Shown here piece after piece: positions 24,301 to 32,407 of a DNA stretch of 64,000 nt. How positions within the stretch are numbered: position 1 is the stretch's first letter; each line of letters starts with the position of its first letter. The stretch comes from Nucisporomicrobium flavum (GTDB taxonomy: Bacteria; Actinomycetota; Actinomycetes; Mycobacteriales; Micromonosporaceae): contig NZ_JADMLH010000012.1 in NCBI RefSeq assembly GCF_016464385.1, positions 1 through 64,000 on the forward strand. Direction: 5' to 3'. Position numbers and translations under genes: made by a program. The notes beneath the pieces are model-generated. The model did not search any database and had not been told where the DNA came from. It saw only the letters and a program-made list of their open reading frames with translations.

Positions 24301-25566
24301 GTGCCTGATCTTCCGGATGTGCTGCCCGTCGCCCCGCTGACCGCGCCCCTGGACGCCACGGTGCGCCCGCCCGGCTCCAAGAGCATCACCAACCGGGCGC
24401 TGATCTGCGCCGCGCTCACCCCCGGCACCTCGACGCTGACCGGCGTGCTCTTCGCCGACGACACCCGGGCCATGATGTCCGCCGTCGCCGCACTCGGCGC
24501 GCGGGTCGAGGCCGACGAGGCCACGCGTACGGTCACCGTCACCGGCATCGACGCGCGCGCCGCGGCGACGGCCGGGATGATCGACGCGCGGCAGTCCGGC
24601 ACCACGTCCCGGTTCATCCTGCCCGCGGCGGCGCTGCTGTCCGGCCGTACGGTCGTGGACGGCTCCGCCCAGCTGCGCGCCCGCCCGTTCGGCCCGGTCC
24701 TCGCCGCGCTGCGCGACGCCGGCGCGGTCGTCGAGGAGCTCGACCGGCCCGGTTACCTGCCCGCGGCCGTACGCGGCCCGCTGCGCGGCGGCCCGGTCGA
24801 GGTCAGCGGGCACATCTCCAGCCAGTTCCTCTCCGGGCTGCTCATGGCGGGCCCGCTGATGGCACGGGGGCTGTCCGTGTCGGTGACCTCCCCACTGGTC
24901 TCGGTGCCGTACGTGGAGATGACCAAGGCCGTGATGGCGGCGTTCGGCGTGACCGTCGACGGCCTGGTCGTGCCCCCGGGCGGCTACCGCCCGACCCGCT
25001 ACGCCGTCGAACCGGACGCCAGCGCCGCCTCCTACTTCCTGGGCGCGGCCGCGGTGGCGGGCGGCCGGGTGACGGTCGCCGGGCTGGGCACCGGCAGCCT
25101 GCAGGGCGACGTCCGGTTCGCCGACGTGCTCGAGCAGATGGGCGCCACGGTGTCACGCACGCCGGACTCGGTCACGGTCAGCACGGCCGGCCGGCTGCGC
25201 GGCGTCGACGTCGACATGGCCGACATCTCGGACACGGCCCAGACGCTCGCGGCGGTCGCCGTGTACGCCGACACCCCGACCCGCGTGCGCGGCATCGGCT
25301 TCATCAGGAAGAAAGAGACCGACCGGCTCGCCGCGGTCGTCACCGAGCTGCGCCGGGCCGGCATCGACGCGGTCGAGGACGAGGACGGCTTCACGATCCA
25401 CCCGGGGCAGCCGCGGCCGACCCGGTTCGCCACGTACGAGGACCACCGGATGGCGATGAGCATGGCACTGCTGGGTCTGCGGACGGCCGGGATGGAGATC
25501 GAGGATCCGGGCTGCGTCGCGAAGACCTACCCGGACTACTTCACCGACCTGGCAGCGCTCGCCTGA
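24301..25566 (+). CDS. aroA: 3-phosphoshikimate 1-carboxyvinyltransferase (EPSP synthase)
   Basis: 421 residues. Catalyses transfer of enolpyruvate from PEP to shikimate 3-phosphate in chorismate synthesis. Substrate-binding motifs are all present: PPGSKSITNRALICAAL near the N-terminus, DARQSGTTSRFILPAAALL, SSQFLSGLLMAGPL, IRKKETDRLAAVVTELRR and TYEDHRMAMSMALLGLR. The GTG at 24301 is chosen because the family starts shortly before TAPLDATVRPPGSKS. It is monocistronic to judge from the hairpin upstream and the repeat-rich gap downstream. Confidence 0.95.
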   Translation: MPDLPDVLPVAPLTAPLDATVRPPGSKSITNRALICAALTPGTSTLTGVLFADDTRAMMSAVAALGARVEADEATRTVTVTGIDARAAATAGMIDARQSGTTSRFILPAAALLSGRTVVDGSAQLRARPFGPVLAALRDAGAVVEELDRPGYLPAAVRGPLRGGPVEVSGHISSQFLSGLLMAGPLMARGLSVSVTSPLVSVPYVEMTKAVMAAFGVTVDGLVVPPGGYRPTRYAVEPDASAASYFLGAAAVAGGRVTVAGLGTGSLQGDVRFADVLEQMGATVSRTPDSVTVSTAGRLRGVDVDMADISDTAQTLAAVAVYADTPTRVRGIGFIRKKETDRLAAVVTELRRAGIDAVEDEDGFTIHPGQPRPTRFATYEDHRMAMSMALLGLRTAGMEIEDPGCVAKTYPDYFTDLAALA

Positions 25567-25889
25567 CCTTCGGGGGCGCGGATCGGCCGGGTGCAGGCCG
25601 GCTGGGCGGGTGCCGGCTGGGCGGGTGAGTGCCGGCCGGGCGGTGCCGGCGCCGCCTCGGAGGTGCCGGTTCATACGGGCGGGCCACAAACGGTGGGTCA
25701 TGCGGCCAAAGGCGGTCTCGGCGACGCCCGCCAACCGCTGCCCGGCCAGGTCGTCCCGGTGGCGCGCGGTCTGGCCGCCCGGCGGTGATGCGGTCAGGCG
25801 GCGCCGGGGGCTTGAGGTCAGGCGGTTCCGGTGGCGCGCGGTCTGGCCGCCCGGCGGTGATGCGGTCAGGCGGCGCCGGGGGCTTGAGG
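25567..25889. other. Repeat-rich non-coding gap between convergent aroA and the VTT gene
   Basis: 323 bp of G-rich sequence with no credible gene. It contains two copies of GCCGGCTGGGCGGGT (25597-25611, 25612-25626) with a decayed third copy after them, and the first unit plus most of the second unit of a 72-bp tandem duplication (25756-25899). No clear terminator hairpin was found. Confidence 0.6.
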
Positions 25890-25899
25890 TCAGGCGGTC
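25756..25899. repeat. 72-bp tandem duplication at the 3' end of the VTT-domain gene
   Basis: Unit one (25756-25827) and unit two (25828-25899) are identical except at the last base. Unit two includes the stop codon and last codons of the minus-strand gene (stop at 25890-25892), so unit one is a copy of the gene end placed downstream of it. Confidence 0.85.
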
Positions 25900-26669
25900 G
25901 CGGGGGCCGGGGTCGTGGCGGCGGCGCGGCGGGCGGCGAGGCGCCAGCGGAGGACGATTGTTGTCGTGAGGGCGAAGCCGATCAGGGCCGGTGCCAGCGT
26001 GACCGGGTTCAGGGAGCCGGGGGAGGCCACCGCCGCGCCGATGACCGCGTAGGAGACCGCGGACGGGATGGCGGCGAGCGTGGTGCCCAGCAGGTAGCGC
26101 TTGCGGCAGACCGACGTCGTGCCGTACGCGTAGCCGATGAGGCCGTAGGGGGCGAGCGGGAGGAAGCGGACCAGCAGGACCGCCGCCAGGCCGCGGCGGT
26201 TGAGCCAGCCGTCGAGGCGCTTGAGGCGGCTGCCGTTCTTGGCGCCGAGCGCGCCGCGGCCCGCCCAGCGGCCCGCGTAGTACGTCGCGATGGCCGCGAT
26301 CACGGCGGCGGCTAGCGCGGTGGCCGCGCCGGTGGCCGGGCCGAGCAGGGCGCCGCACGCCAGGGTGATCGCCGTGCGCGGCACCAGCACCGAGAGGAGC
26401 AGGCCGCCCACCACGGCGATCGCGACCGCGGCGGCCGGGCCGAGTGCGAGGACGGAGTCGGCGATCGACTGCAGCGGCAGCAGCGCGGCGGCGCCGCCCA
26501 GGAGGGCGACGACGGAGGTGAGGACACCGAAGCGCAGGGCCCGCCGGCGCCACCCCATCGGGGCGTGCTCGAGCTCGGCGCCCGCCGGCGTGTCCGGGGT
26601 CTGCTGGCTGGCCTGAGGGTCCGCGGGAGAGCTGTGCACGCCCCGCGGGGCGATCAGGGTGTCAGTCAT
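25890..26669 (-). CDS. VTT-domain (TVP38/DedA-like) membrane protein
   Basis: 259 residues from an ATG at 26669. A 40-residue hydrophilic N-terminus precedes five or six membrane helices. The VTT signature region includes a glycine-rich re-entrant part (CGALLGPATGAATALAAA) and NRRGLAAVLLVRFLPLAPYGLIGYAYG, matching the conserved F/L-x-R-x-x-P-x-x-P-x-x-x-x-x-Y-x-x-G pattern. DedA/TVP38 proteins flip or scramble lipids, including undecaprenyl carriers in some bacteria, but the role here is not established. It lies 45 bp downstream of gatD on the same strand, so it may be cotranscribed with the lipid II amidation genes. Confidence 0.85.
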   Translation of the reverse strand: MTDTLIAPRGVHSSPADPQASQQTPDTPAGAELEHAPMGWRRRALRFGVLTSVVALLGGAAALLPLQSIADSVLALGPAAAVAIAVVGGLLLSVLVPRTAITLACGALLGPATGAATALAAAVIAAIATYYAGRWAGRGALGAKNGSRLKRLDGWLNRRGLAAVLLVRFLPLAPYGLIGYAYGTTSVCRKRYLLGTTLAAIPSAVSYAVIGAAVASPGSLNPVTLAPALIGFALTTTIVLRWRLAARRAAATTPAPATA

Positions 26670-26714
26670 GCAGGCGTACCGCCCCTTGGTCTCGTCGGTC
26701 CAGGAAAGTGCAGG

Positions 26715-27440
26715 TCAGGCGCTTGCTGCGGCGAGCCGCTCGCCTCGGAGCCGGTCGGCCCAGGTGTCGTCGAGAGGTGCAAGACTATCCGCGCCGATCG
26801 CCCAGCGCAGGAGCAGATCGGCTATATCTGGGTTGCGGGCGAGCGCCGGCCCGTGCGCGTACGTGCCGAGGATCTTCCCGTGCCACGCGCCTTCGGTGTG
26901 GCCGTCGTTGCCGATGCCGGCGGTGACCCGGGCGAGCGGTGCGACGCCCGGGCCGAGGTGGGTGCGGCCGCCGTGGTTCTCGAAGCCGGTCAACGGCGGG
27001 AGTCCCAGCCGCGGGTCGATGTCGCCGCGCACCTCGCCGACCGCGCGGGTCTCACCGCGGTCCGAGGAGATGTCGAGCAGGTCGAGCCCGGCGCACTGGG
27101 CTCCCTTGGCGTAGAACGAGCGACCGAAGAGTTGGTAACCGGCGCACACCGCGAGCACGGCCGCGCCCTGGGCGACCGCCCGGTGCAGGCCGCCGTCGGC
27201 GATCAGGCGCTGGGCGGCGAGCGCCTGCGGGCCGTCCTCGCCGCCGCCGATGAGGTAGATGTCGGCGGTCGAGGGCATCGCCTGGTCGGAGCGCACCTGG
27301 TAGGTCTCCACCGGGATGCCGCGCAGGGCGGCACGGCGGGCCAGGATCAGCATGTTGCCCCGGTCGCCGTACGTCGACAGCAGGTCCGGGTAGATCCAGA
27401 CGATCCGGAGCACGCTCTCGGTCGACCTCTCAGTTGACAC
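26715..27440 (-). CDS. gatD: GatD, glutamine amidotransferase of lipid II amidation
   Basis: 241 residues. Supplies ammonia from glutamine to MurT, which amidates the D-Glu of the peptidoglycan stem. It is a class I glutamine amidotransferase of the CobB/CobQ type: nucleophile Cys99 in LAVCAGYQLFG, His196 in GTYAHGPALARNP. The start IVWIYPDLLSTYGDRGNMLIL is characteristic of GatD. The GTG at 27440 overlaps the murT end by 11 bases. A second GTG at 27413 starts closer to the conserved part and has GAGAGG upstream, so the true start is uncertain. Confidence 0.92.
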   Translation of the reverse strand: MSTERSTESVLRIVWIYPDLLSTYGDRGNMLILARRAALRGIPVETYQVRSDQAMPSTADIYLIGGGEDGPQALAAQRLIADGGLHRAVAQGAAVLAVCAGYQLFGRSFYAKGAQCAGLDLLDISSDRGETRAVGEVRGDIDPRLGLPPLTGFENHGGRTHLGPGVAPLARVTAGIGNDGHTEGAWHGKILGTYAHGPALARNPDIADLLLRWAIGADSLAPLDDTWADRLRGERLAAASA

Positions 27441-28665
27441 GGTCCAACTCCGCTCGGATGTCCTGGAACGCCGTGTAGTTGGCGATCACCTCGAGCCGTC
27501 CGGGCGGGGTGGCCCGGATCGCCTCGTCGAAGGTATGCACGTGCCGGAACGGCACTTCGTTCACTTCCAGCCGTACGGCGAGGTCGAAGGCCCGGTCGCC
27601 GGTGATCAGCACGGGGCGTCCGCGCAGCGGCGAGAAGTCGACGTCGTAGAGCCAGGAGGTGTCGAAGCCGTCGGGGTCCCGGGCGTTGATCGAGAGCAGC
27701 GTCGGCGCCTCCTCGGCCATGTCGAACGCCTCGAGCCAGCTCGCCGGGTTCTTGGCCAGCAGCAGCCGGATGGTGCGCCCGTCACGCTCGACCTGCGCGT
27801 AGCGGCCGGCCACGGAAGCCACGCTCGCCAGGCGGGGGACGGCCTCTATGGGGCGTACGCCGAATTCCGCGGCGACGGCCAGCGCGGTGGCCGCATTGCC
27901 CAGGTTCACGTGCCCGGGCAGTTGCAGTTTGACCAGGTGCCAGTCGCCCCGGGGGTCGACGACGCCGTCGTCCTCGACGGTCCACTGGGCCTGGGGGCGG
28001 CGCAGGGTGCAGCCGGTGCACCACCAGTCGCCCTGGGCCCGGTTGATGGGGGCCCCGCACTCGGGGCAGACCCACGAGTCGTCGGTCCACCGCTGCCCGG
28101 CGCTGAACCAGGTGACGTGGCCGGCGCCGACCGCCGACCAGACCACCATCGGGTCGTCGGCGTTGGCGACCACGTGCACGTCCGGGTGGGCGGCGAGGGC
28201 GGTGCGCCACAGCTGCGCCATCATCGCCACCTCCTTCGCCCGGTCGAGCTGGTCGCGGGAGAGGTTGAGCAGGGCCACGACGCGCGGGGTCGTCTCGTCG
28301 ATCACGCGGGCCAGGTAGTGCTCGTCGACCTCGAGCACGGCGAACGGGGTCGCGCCCGCCTTCGCCAGGGCGGAGGTGTGCCCGGTGGGCATGTTGGCGC
28401 CGAAGGAGTTGGTGGCGACGGGGCCGAGCACGCCGAGCGCGGCGGCGGCGAACCGGGTCGTCGTCGTCTTGCCGTTGGTGCCCGAGACGAGGGCGATCGC
28501 CCGCCCGGAGGCGAGGTTGCGCAGCAGGTCAGGATCGATCTTCAGGCCGATCCAGCCGCCGATCACCGAGCCGTCGCCGCGACCCGCCGCGCGTGAGAGC
28601 GCAGCGGCCGTACGCGACACCGAAGTCGCGACCTTGGCCCGTAGGGGCATCTTCCCGTCCGTCAC
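27430..28665 (-). CDS. murT: MurT, lipid II isoglutaminyl synthase ligase subunit
   Basis: 411 residues from a GTG at 28665. It has the Mur ligase fold: P-loop GTNGKTTTT at residues 61-69, a VLEVDEHYL segment and a C-terminal DUF1727 domain (AKNPASWLEAFDMA, INARDPDGFDTSWLYDVDF). A four-cysteine zinc ribbon interrupts the central domain (C199, C202, C215, C218), as in the structurally known MurT-GatD complex. With GatD it converts D-isoglutamate to D-isoglutamine in lipid II. Divergent from the NlpC/P60 gene across a 630-bp regulatory gap. Confidence 0.93.
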   Translation of the reverse strand: MTDGKMPLRAKVATSVSRTAAALSRAAGRGDGSVIGGWIGLKIDPDLLRNLASGRAIALVSGTNGKTTTTRFAAAALGVLGPVATNSFGANMPTGHTSALAKAGATPFAVLEVDEHYLARVIDETTPRVVALLNLSRDQLDRAKEVAMMAQLWRTALAAHPDVHVVANADDPMVVWSAVGAGHVTWFSAGQRWTDDSWVCPECGAPINRAQGDWWCTGCTLRRPQAQWTVEDDGVVDPRGDWHLVKLQLPGHVNLGNAATALAVAAEFGVRPIEAVPRLASVASVAGRYAQVERDGRTIRLLLAKNPASWLEAFDMAEEAPTLLSINARDPDGFDTSWLYDVDFSPLRGRPVLITGDRAFDLAVRLEVNEVPFRHVHTFDEAIRATPPGRLEVIANYTAFQDIRAELDRVN

Positions 28666-28875
28666 GGGACACGAGGGTACCGGAAACGGACACTACGTCG
28701 AGTGGTGCCGGGTGGGCTGTGGACAAAGCCCGGCCGTGGGGGAGCCGGTTCCGCCGAAAGGGGGAGCCCGGTCGGTCGTCCGGTGCCGAGTTTGCGCCGG
28801 TGGGGGCGTTTGGGGTGGCATTCGCCCGACCTGACCGACGTCCAGGACTCGCCCGGCCGCGGCTTTTTATGTGTT

Positions 28876-28900
28876 CTGATTCACCCGTAACCTTCGACGT
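28876..28900 (-). promoter_or_regulatory. 25-bp motif shared with the ftsZ upstream region
   Basis: On the minus strand the first 16 bases, ACGTCGAAGGTTACGG, are identical to 44546-44561. The next nine (GTGAATCAG against CTGAGTCGG) keep six matches. Two long matches in non-coding DNA of envelope and division genes suggest a shared regulator site. Confidence 0.6.
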
Positions 28901-29109
28901 TTCGTGATCGTCTGACCGCTTTCCGTATCGGCATTTGTCACGTGGCAGTCACAAAACGGACACGTTCCATCGTGCCAAATACGGAGAGTGACGGACCATG
29001 GGCTCACGGTCGGACGAAAAATCGGGTAGGCAGGGTGGGCCGGTGAGCGCCCGCTCGCCGCTCGCACCAGGCTGGCCACGCCGAGCCCTGCCCCGGCCTG
29101 CCAGGTGCG

Positions 29110-29278
29110 ACCACACAGCACGTGAACAACCACAAAGGCATACGGGGGCAGGGACGGGGGACCCAATTCCGGTCCGCTGCGAGCCACCTCGGCCCGCACG
29201 ACCTTGGGGTGAAGCCGCCACCTGGCGGCCGGGCACACCTTCCCGCCCGAACCCGACAGCTAACCTCGCAGGCGTGCC
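29110..29278 (+). ncRNA. c-di-AMP (ydaO/yuaA) riboswitch
   Basis: The three conserved blocks of the class are present in order: GGGGGACCCAA (29156-29166), TTGGGGTGAA (29204-29213) and the hallmark CCCGAACCCGACAGCTAACC running on to CTCGCAGGCG (29246-29275). The 5' limit is approximate. It lies immediately before the ribosome-binding site of an NlpC/P60 hydrolase. ydaO riboswitches are known to bind cyclic di-AMP and in actinobacteria commonly precede cell-wall hydrolase genes. Confidence 0.88.
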
Positions 29279-29295
29279 GGAGGGATATCTCTACC

Positions 29296-30096
29296 GTGCA
29301 CGAACGCAGTTCGAGCCGTGGCCGCCGCACGTCCGTCGGCACCGGAACCGTCGCACTGTCCCTGGGTCTCTGCCTCTGCGCCGGCCAGCTGGTCGCGACG
29401 CCGGCAGCGTCCGCCGCTCCGGTCACCACGGCGGCAGCGGTCAAGTCCGTCAAGCCCAAGCAGACCGTCAAGTACAACAAGCGGACGGTCACGTGGGGCT
29501 CGGCGGTCAAGGTCACCGTGAAGCTCATCGACCCGAAGTACCCCAAAAAGGTCACCTACGGGTCGGTCCGCCTGCAGTCCAAGGTCAACGGCAAGTGGAA
29601 GACCTGGCAGACGAAGCGGCCGAAGGCCGGGACGGTCAGCTTCACCACCAAGCCGGGCACCTCGGCCTGGTACCGCACGTACTACACCGGCACCACGGGT
29701 CTGAAGCCGGCCGCGACCAAGGCCGTCAAGATCAAGGTCAAGGCCAGCGGTGCGAAGATCCTCGCCGAGGCCAAGAGGCACAAGGGCGCCCCGTACCGCT
29801 TCGGCGCGTCGGGCCCCAACCGCTTCGACTGCTCCGGCTACACGATGTACGTGTACCGCAAGGCCGCGGGCAAGAAGCTGCCGCACAAGGCCAACTCGCA
29901 GCAGCGGTACGGGTCGGCGGTCAGCAAGAGCAAGAAGAAGGCCGGCGACCTGCTCGTCTTCCGATCCGGCTCGTACGGCACCCACGTGGGCATCTACGCG
30001 GGTGGCGGCTACATGTGGGCCGCGCCGCACAGCGGTTCCTCGGTGAAGAAGCAGAAGGTCTACAGCAGCAACTACGTCGTCCGGCGGATGGTCTGA
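29296..30096 (+). CDS. Secreted NlpC/P60 peptidoglycan hydrolase
   Basis: 266 residues from a GTG ten bases after GGAGGGAT. A twin-arginine-like/Sec signal region (RGRRTSVGTGTVALSLGLCL) ends near AASAAP. A lysine-rich, Ig-like repeat domain (about 45-150) may bind the wall. The C-terminal NlpC/P60 domain has Cys179 (RFDCSGYTMYVYRKA), His230 (GTHVGIYAGGG) and His245 (AAPHSGSS), the complete catalytic triad of an endopeptidase that cuts stem peptides. The upstream c-di-AMP riboswitch ties expression to second-messenger level. A strong hairpin at 30138-30174 ends the transcript. Confidence 0.93.
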   Translation: MHERSSSRGRRTSVGTGTVALSLGLCLCAGQLVATPAASAAPVTTAAAVKSVKPKQTVKYNKRTVTWGSAVKVTVKLIDPKYPKKVTYGSVRLQSKVNGKWKTWQTKRPKAGTVSFTTKPGTSAWYRTYYTGTTGLKPAATKAVKIKVKASGAKILAEAKRHKGAPYRFGASGPNRFDCSGYTMYVYRKAAGKKLPHKANSQQRYGSAVSKSKKKAGDLLVFRSGSYGTHVGIYAGGGYMWAAPHSGSSVKKQKVYSSNYVVRRMV

Positions 30097-30137
30097 CGCA
30101 CGTCAGCGCACTGAGGTAGGCAAGCAGTACGACAGTT

Positions 30138-30174
30138 CAGTGGGGCGCGACCCGGTTCGGGTTGCGCCCCACTG
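30138..30174 (+). terminator. Strong hairpin after the NlpC/P60 gene
   Basis: CAGTGGGGCGC (30138-30148) and GCGCCCCACTG (30164-30174) pair perfectly, and ACCCG/CGGGT extend the stem inside. There is no U-tract. Confidence 0.85.
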
Positions 30175-30189
30175 TCATGTCCGCCGAGG

Positions 30190-30293
30190 GGAAGCGCACG
30201 CCCGCGCCGGGGAAGCGCACGCCCGCGCCGGGGAAGCGCACGCCCGCGCCGGGGAAGCGCACGCCCGCGCCGGGGAGAGCATGCCTGCGCCGG
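30190..30293. repeat. Four perfect 21-bp tandem repeats plus a degenerate fifth
   Basis: The 21-base unit (GGAAGCGCACGCCCGCGCCG plus G) is repeated exactly at 30190-30210, 30211-30231, 30232-30252 and 30253-30273, and a decayed copy covers 30274-30293. The copies have no spacers. They lie between the nlpC terminator and the mraZ promoter. Confidence 0.9.
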
Positions 30294-30559
30294 CGGAACT
30301 GGGGGTGTGATCTTCTGCCCGTTCTTCTTGACGGCACTGCCCGGATGCCCTCCACTTCTCGCCCCACGGTCCCTCCACTTCCCTCCCGGAACCCCTTCCG
30401 GCCGCGCGATAGGCCCGATTTGGGCGGAGTTTTCGGCCCGCCTGCGCCCCATGTCGGAAAGTGGACCTTGATCGGGGCGGCTGCGCCCTCCACTCCGGCC
30501 CACCGCCTCTGACGTGCGCATTCATCCGCGAATCCGGTTCGCGGACGGGCCGATTCCGG

Positions 30560-30601
30560 TTGCGGGTGGAGGGAAGTGGAGTAGAGTGGAGCGCAGTGGC
30601 A
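30560..30601 (+). promoter_or_regulatory. mraZ promoter with four 10-bp-phased MraZ boxes
   Basis: GTGGAG at 30566, 30576 and 30586 and GTGGCA at 30596 are spaced exactly 10 bp. MraZ is known to bind direct repeats of TGGG-type boxes on one DNA face upstream of its own operon. A candidate promoter, TTGCGG (30560-30565) and TAGAGT (30582-30587) with a 16-bp spacer, is overlapped by the boxes, which predicts autorepression of the dcw operon. Confidence 0.75.
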
Positions 30602-30673
30602 GGGCCGGAGCGGACCTGCCGGCCCGAGTGAACCGGCGGACCGCGAACCGCCACTGGGCAGGGGGGTTGGCCG

Positions 30674-31105
30674 ATGTTCCTCGGCACGCACACCCCGCGC
30701 CTGGACGACAAGGGCCGGCTGATCCTTCCGGCGAAGTTCCGGGACGAGCTGGCGGGAGGTGTCGTGATCACCAAGGGGCAGGAACGTTGCCTGTACGTGT
30801 TCCCGATGCCGGAGTTCCAGCGCATCGCCGGGCAGCTTCGCGACCAGCCGGTCACCAACAAGGCCGCCCGGGCCTACAGCCGGGTGTTCTTCGCCAGTGC
30901 GCACGACGAGATCCCCGACAAGCAGGGCCGGGTCACCATCCCGGCGCACCTGCGTGAGTACGCGGCGCTCGACCGCGAACTCGTGGTGATCGGTGCGAGC
31001 ACGCGGGTGGAGATCTGGGACAAGCAGTCCTGGGAGCAGTACCTCTCGGCGAGCGAGGACGAGTTCGCCGACATCGAGGAGGGGGTGCTGCCGGGCGGGC
31101 TGTAA
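30674..31105 (+). CDS. mraZ: MraZ, transcriptional regulator of the dcw cluster
   Basis: 143 residues with two AbrB-like DNA-binding halves: [16 protein letters not shown] (about 12-27) and [16 protein letters not shown] (about 83-98). MraZ forms a ring and binds phased repeats upstream of its own gene. The start at 30674 ([15 protein letters not shown]) follows a G-rich ribosome-binding site. It is the first gene of the division and cell-wall cluster; the phased boxes at 30566-30601 are the expected operator. Confidence 0.96.
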   Translation: MFLGTHTPRLDDKGRLILPAKFRDELAGGVVITKGQERCLYVFPMPEFQRIAGQLRDQPVTNKAARAYSRVFFASAHDEIPDKQGRVTIPAHLREYAALDRELVVIGASTRVEIWDKQSWEQYLSASEDEFADIEEGVLPGGL

Positions 31106-31196
31106 GCGTCGCTGCATGCCGGCCGCCGTGGTGGTCCGGACGTCGCTGCCGCCGTACTGCGAGATCTCCAGCCGCTCCCGCTCCTGGCGCCTCTTC

Positions 31197-31245
31197 CCCG
31201 GTGCCAGGCGTGAGTCCGAATGCGGCGCGCCCGCTTGGCACCCGG
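31197..31245. repeat. Inverted repeat between mraZ and rsmH
   Basis: CCCGGTGCCA (31197-31206) faces TGGCACCCGGG (31236-31246), complementary apart from one extra C, with a 29-base loop. It lies in the unusually long 231-bp gap after mraZ and may attenuate or uncouple mraZ from the rest of the cluster. Confidence 0.55.
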
Positions 31246-31336
31246 GCACGAGCGGATGGGGATCTGGCGGTACGGAAGACGACCGGACGCCGATCGGGAA
31301 CGAACGGCCGCGTAGCGCGCGGGAAAGAGCGGGGCG

Positions 31337-32407
31337 ATGGGGGTCGACATGGGGGAGCTGCGCGGCACGCACGTGCCGGTGCTGCTCGAGCGCTGTCTCG
31401 AGCTGCTCGCCCCCGCGCTGGATCGCCGGGGGGCGGTCCACGTCGACTTCACGCTCGGGCTCGGCGGGCACGCCGAGGCGGTGCTGGAACGGCACCCCGA
31501 CGCCGTCCTCGTCGGACTCGACCGCGACCCCGAGGCGCTCGCGCACTCGCGGCGGCGGCTCGAGCGGTTCGCCGGCCGCACGCACCTGGTGCACGCGGTG
31601 TACGACGAGCTGCCGGAGGTCCTCGCGGACCTGGGCTATCCCGTGTTCCACAGTGGGCTGTTCGACCTGGGCGTCTCGTCGCTGCAGCTGGACGAGGCGG
31701 ACCGGGGCTTCGCGTACGCGAAGGACGCGCCGCTGGACATGCGGATGGACCAGTCCCGCGGGATCACCGCGGAGGAGGTCGTCAACGGGTACGAGCCCGG
31801 CGAGCTCGTCCGCATCCTGCGGCAGTACGGCGAGGAGAAGTTCGCTCAGCGCATCGTCTCGGCGATCGTCCGGGAGCGGGCGAAGGGGCGGATCGTCTCC
31901 TCGGCGCGGCTCGCCGACCTGGTCCGGGACGCGATCCCGGCCGCCGCGCGGCGAACGGGTGGAAATCCCGCGAAAAGAACGTTTCAGGCGCTACGTATTG
32001 AGGTAAATGCGGAGCTCGCCGCGCTCGAGTCCGCGGTACCGGCTGCTTTGGACTTGTTGGCCCCGAAAGGGCGCCTTGTGGTGATGTCGTATCAATCATT
32101 GGAGGACCGGATCGTCAAGCGCGCCCTGGCCGAGAGGGCGCGCAGCACCGGTCCGATCGATCTGCCGGTCGAGCTGCCCGGGACGGGACCGAGCCTGCGG
32201 CTGCTGACCCGCGGGTCGGAGCCGCCGACGGCGGCGGAGGTCGCGGAGAACCCGCGGGCGGCTTCGGTGAAGCTGCGCGCGGCGGAACGGATCGACGAGC
32301 AGGACCAGGCACGAGGGGCCGCCCGCGAACGGCCCCGGATGTCTGCCACGCACGGGGGACGAGGGCGGCGACGCCCGGGGGAACACCAGGAGGGGGAGGG
32401 GCATTGA
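31337..32407 (+). CDS. rsmH: 16S rRNA (cytosine(1402)-N(4))-methyltransferase
   Basis: 356 residues (MraW). Methylates C1402 of 16S rRNA using SAM. Motifs include [16 protein letters not shown] at the start, the SAM-binding [34 protein letters not shown] and [13 protein letters not shown], with [14 protein letters not shown] near the end. The last 45 residues are a charged, unconserved tail. [10 protein letters not shown] from the ATG at 31349 is an alternative start. The stop overlaps the next gene's start. Confidence 0.95.
   Translation: MGVDMGELRGTHVPVLLERCLELLAPALDRRGAVHVDFTLGLGGHAEAVLERHPDAVLVGLDRDPEALAHSRRRLERFAGRTHLVHAVYDELPEVLADLGYPVFHSGLFDLGVSSLQLDEADRGFAYAKDAPLDMRMDQSRGITAEEVVNGYEPGELVRILRQYGEEKFAQRIVSAIVRERAKGRIVSSARLADLVRDAIPAAARRTGGNPAKRTFQALRIEVNAELAALESAVPAALDLLAPKGRLVVMSYQSLEDRIVKRALAERARSTGPIDLPVELPGTGPSLRLLTRGSEPPTAAEVAENPRAASVKLRAAERIDEQDQARGAARERPRMSATHGGRGRRRPGEHQEGEGH

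Larger units (their letters stand above)
28666..29295. other. Divergent regulatory region between murT and the NlpC/P60 gene
   Basis: 630 bp without a gene. It contains a GCCGCGGC palindrome followed by TTTTTA near 28857-28869, a 25-bp motif shared with the ftsZ upstream region (28876-28900), and the c-di-AMP riboswitch ending at about 29276. The remaining sequence (28901-29100) may be promoter and leader, but I cannot pick out a convincing -35/-10 pair. Confidence 0.7.
30175..30673. other. Repeat-bearing upstream region of mraZ
   Basis: About 500 bp with no gene I accept. It starts with a 21-bp tandem repeat block (30190-30293). The middle holds several CCTCCACT or reversed GTGGAG sequences (about 30349-30375 and 30485-30495), and the end holds the phased GTGG boxes and promoter of mraZ. 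Confidence 0.65.

Noticed and set aside
28376-28907. Plus-strand open frames opposite and beyond the murT start
   Set aside because: They are antisense to conserved murT codons or run into regulatory sequence and have no family resemblance.
29122-29295. N-terminal extension of the NlpC/P60 protein from an upstream ATG
   Set aside because: The segment is the conserved riboswitch sequence, and the signal peptide begins after the GTG at 29296, which has a good ribosome-binding site.
30190-30293. Possible CRISPR array
   Set aside because: The repeats are directly adjacent with no spacers, and no cas genes are present.
30162-30512. Plus-strand frame encoding four GKRTPAP heptads, and minus-strand frames with GAGVRFP repeats
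   Set aside because: Both are by-products of the 21-bp repeats in an intergenic region. There is no ribosome-binding site and no conserved sequence outside the repeats.
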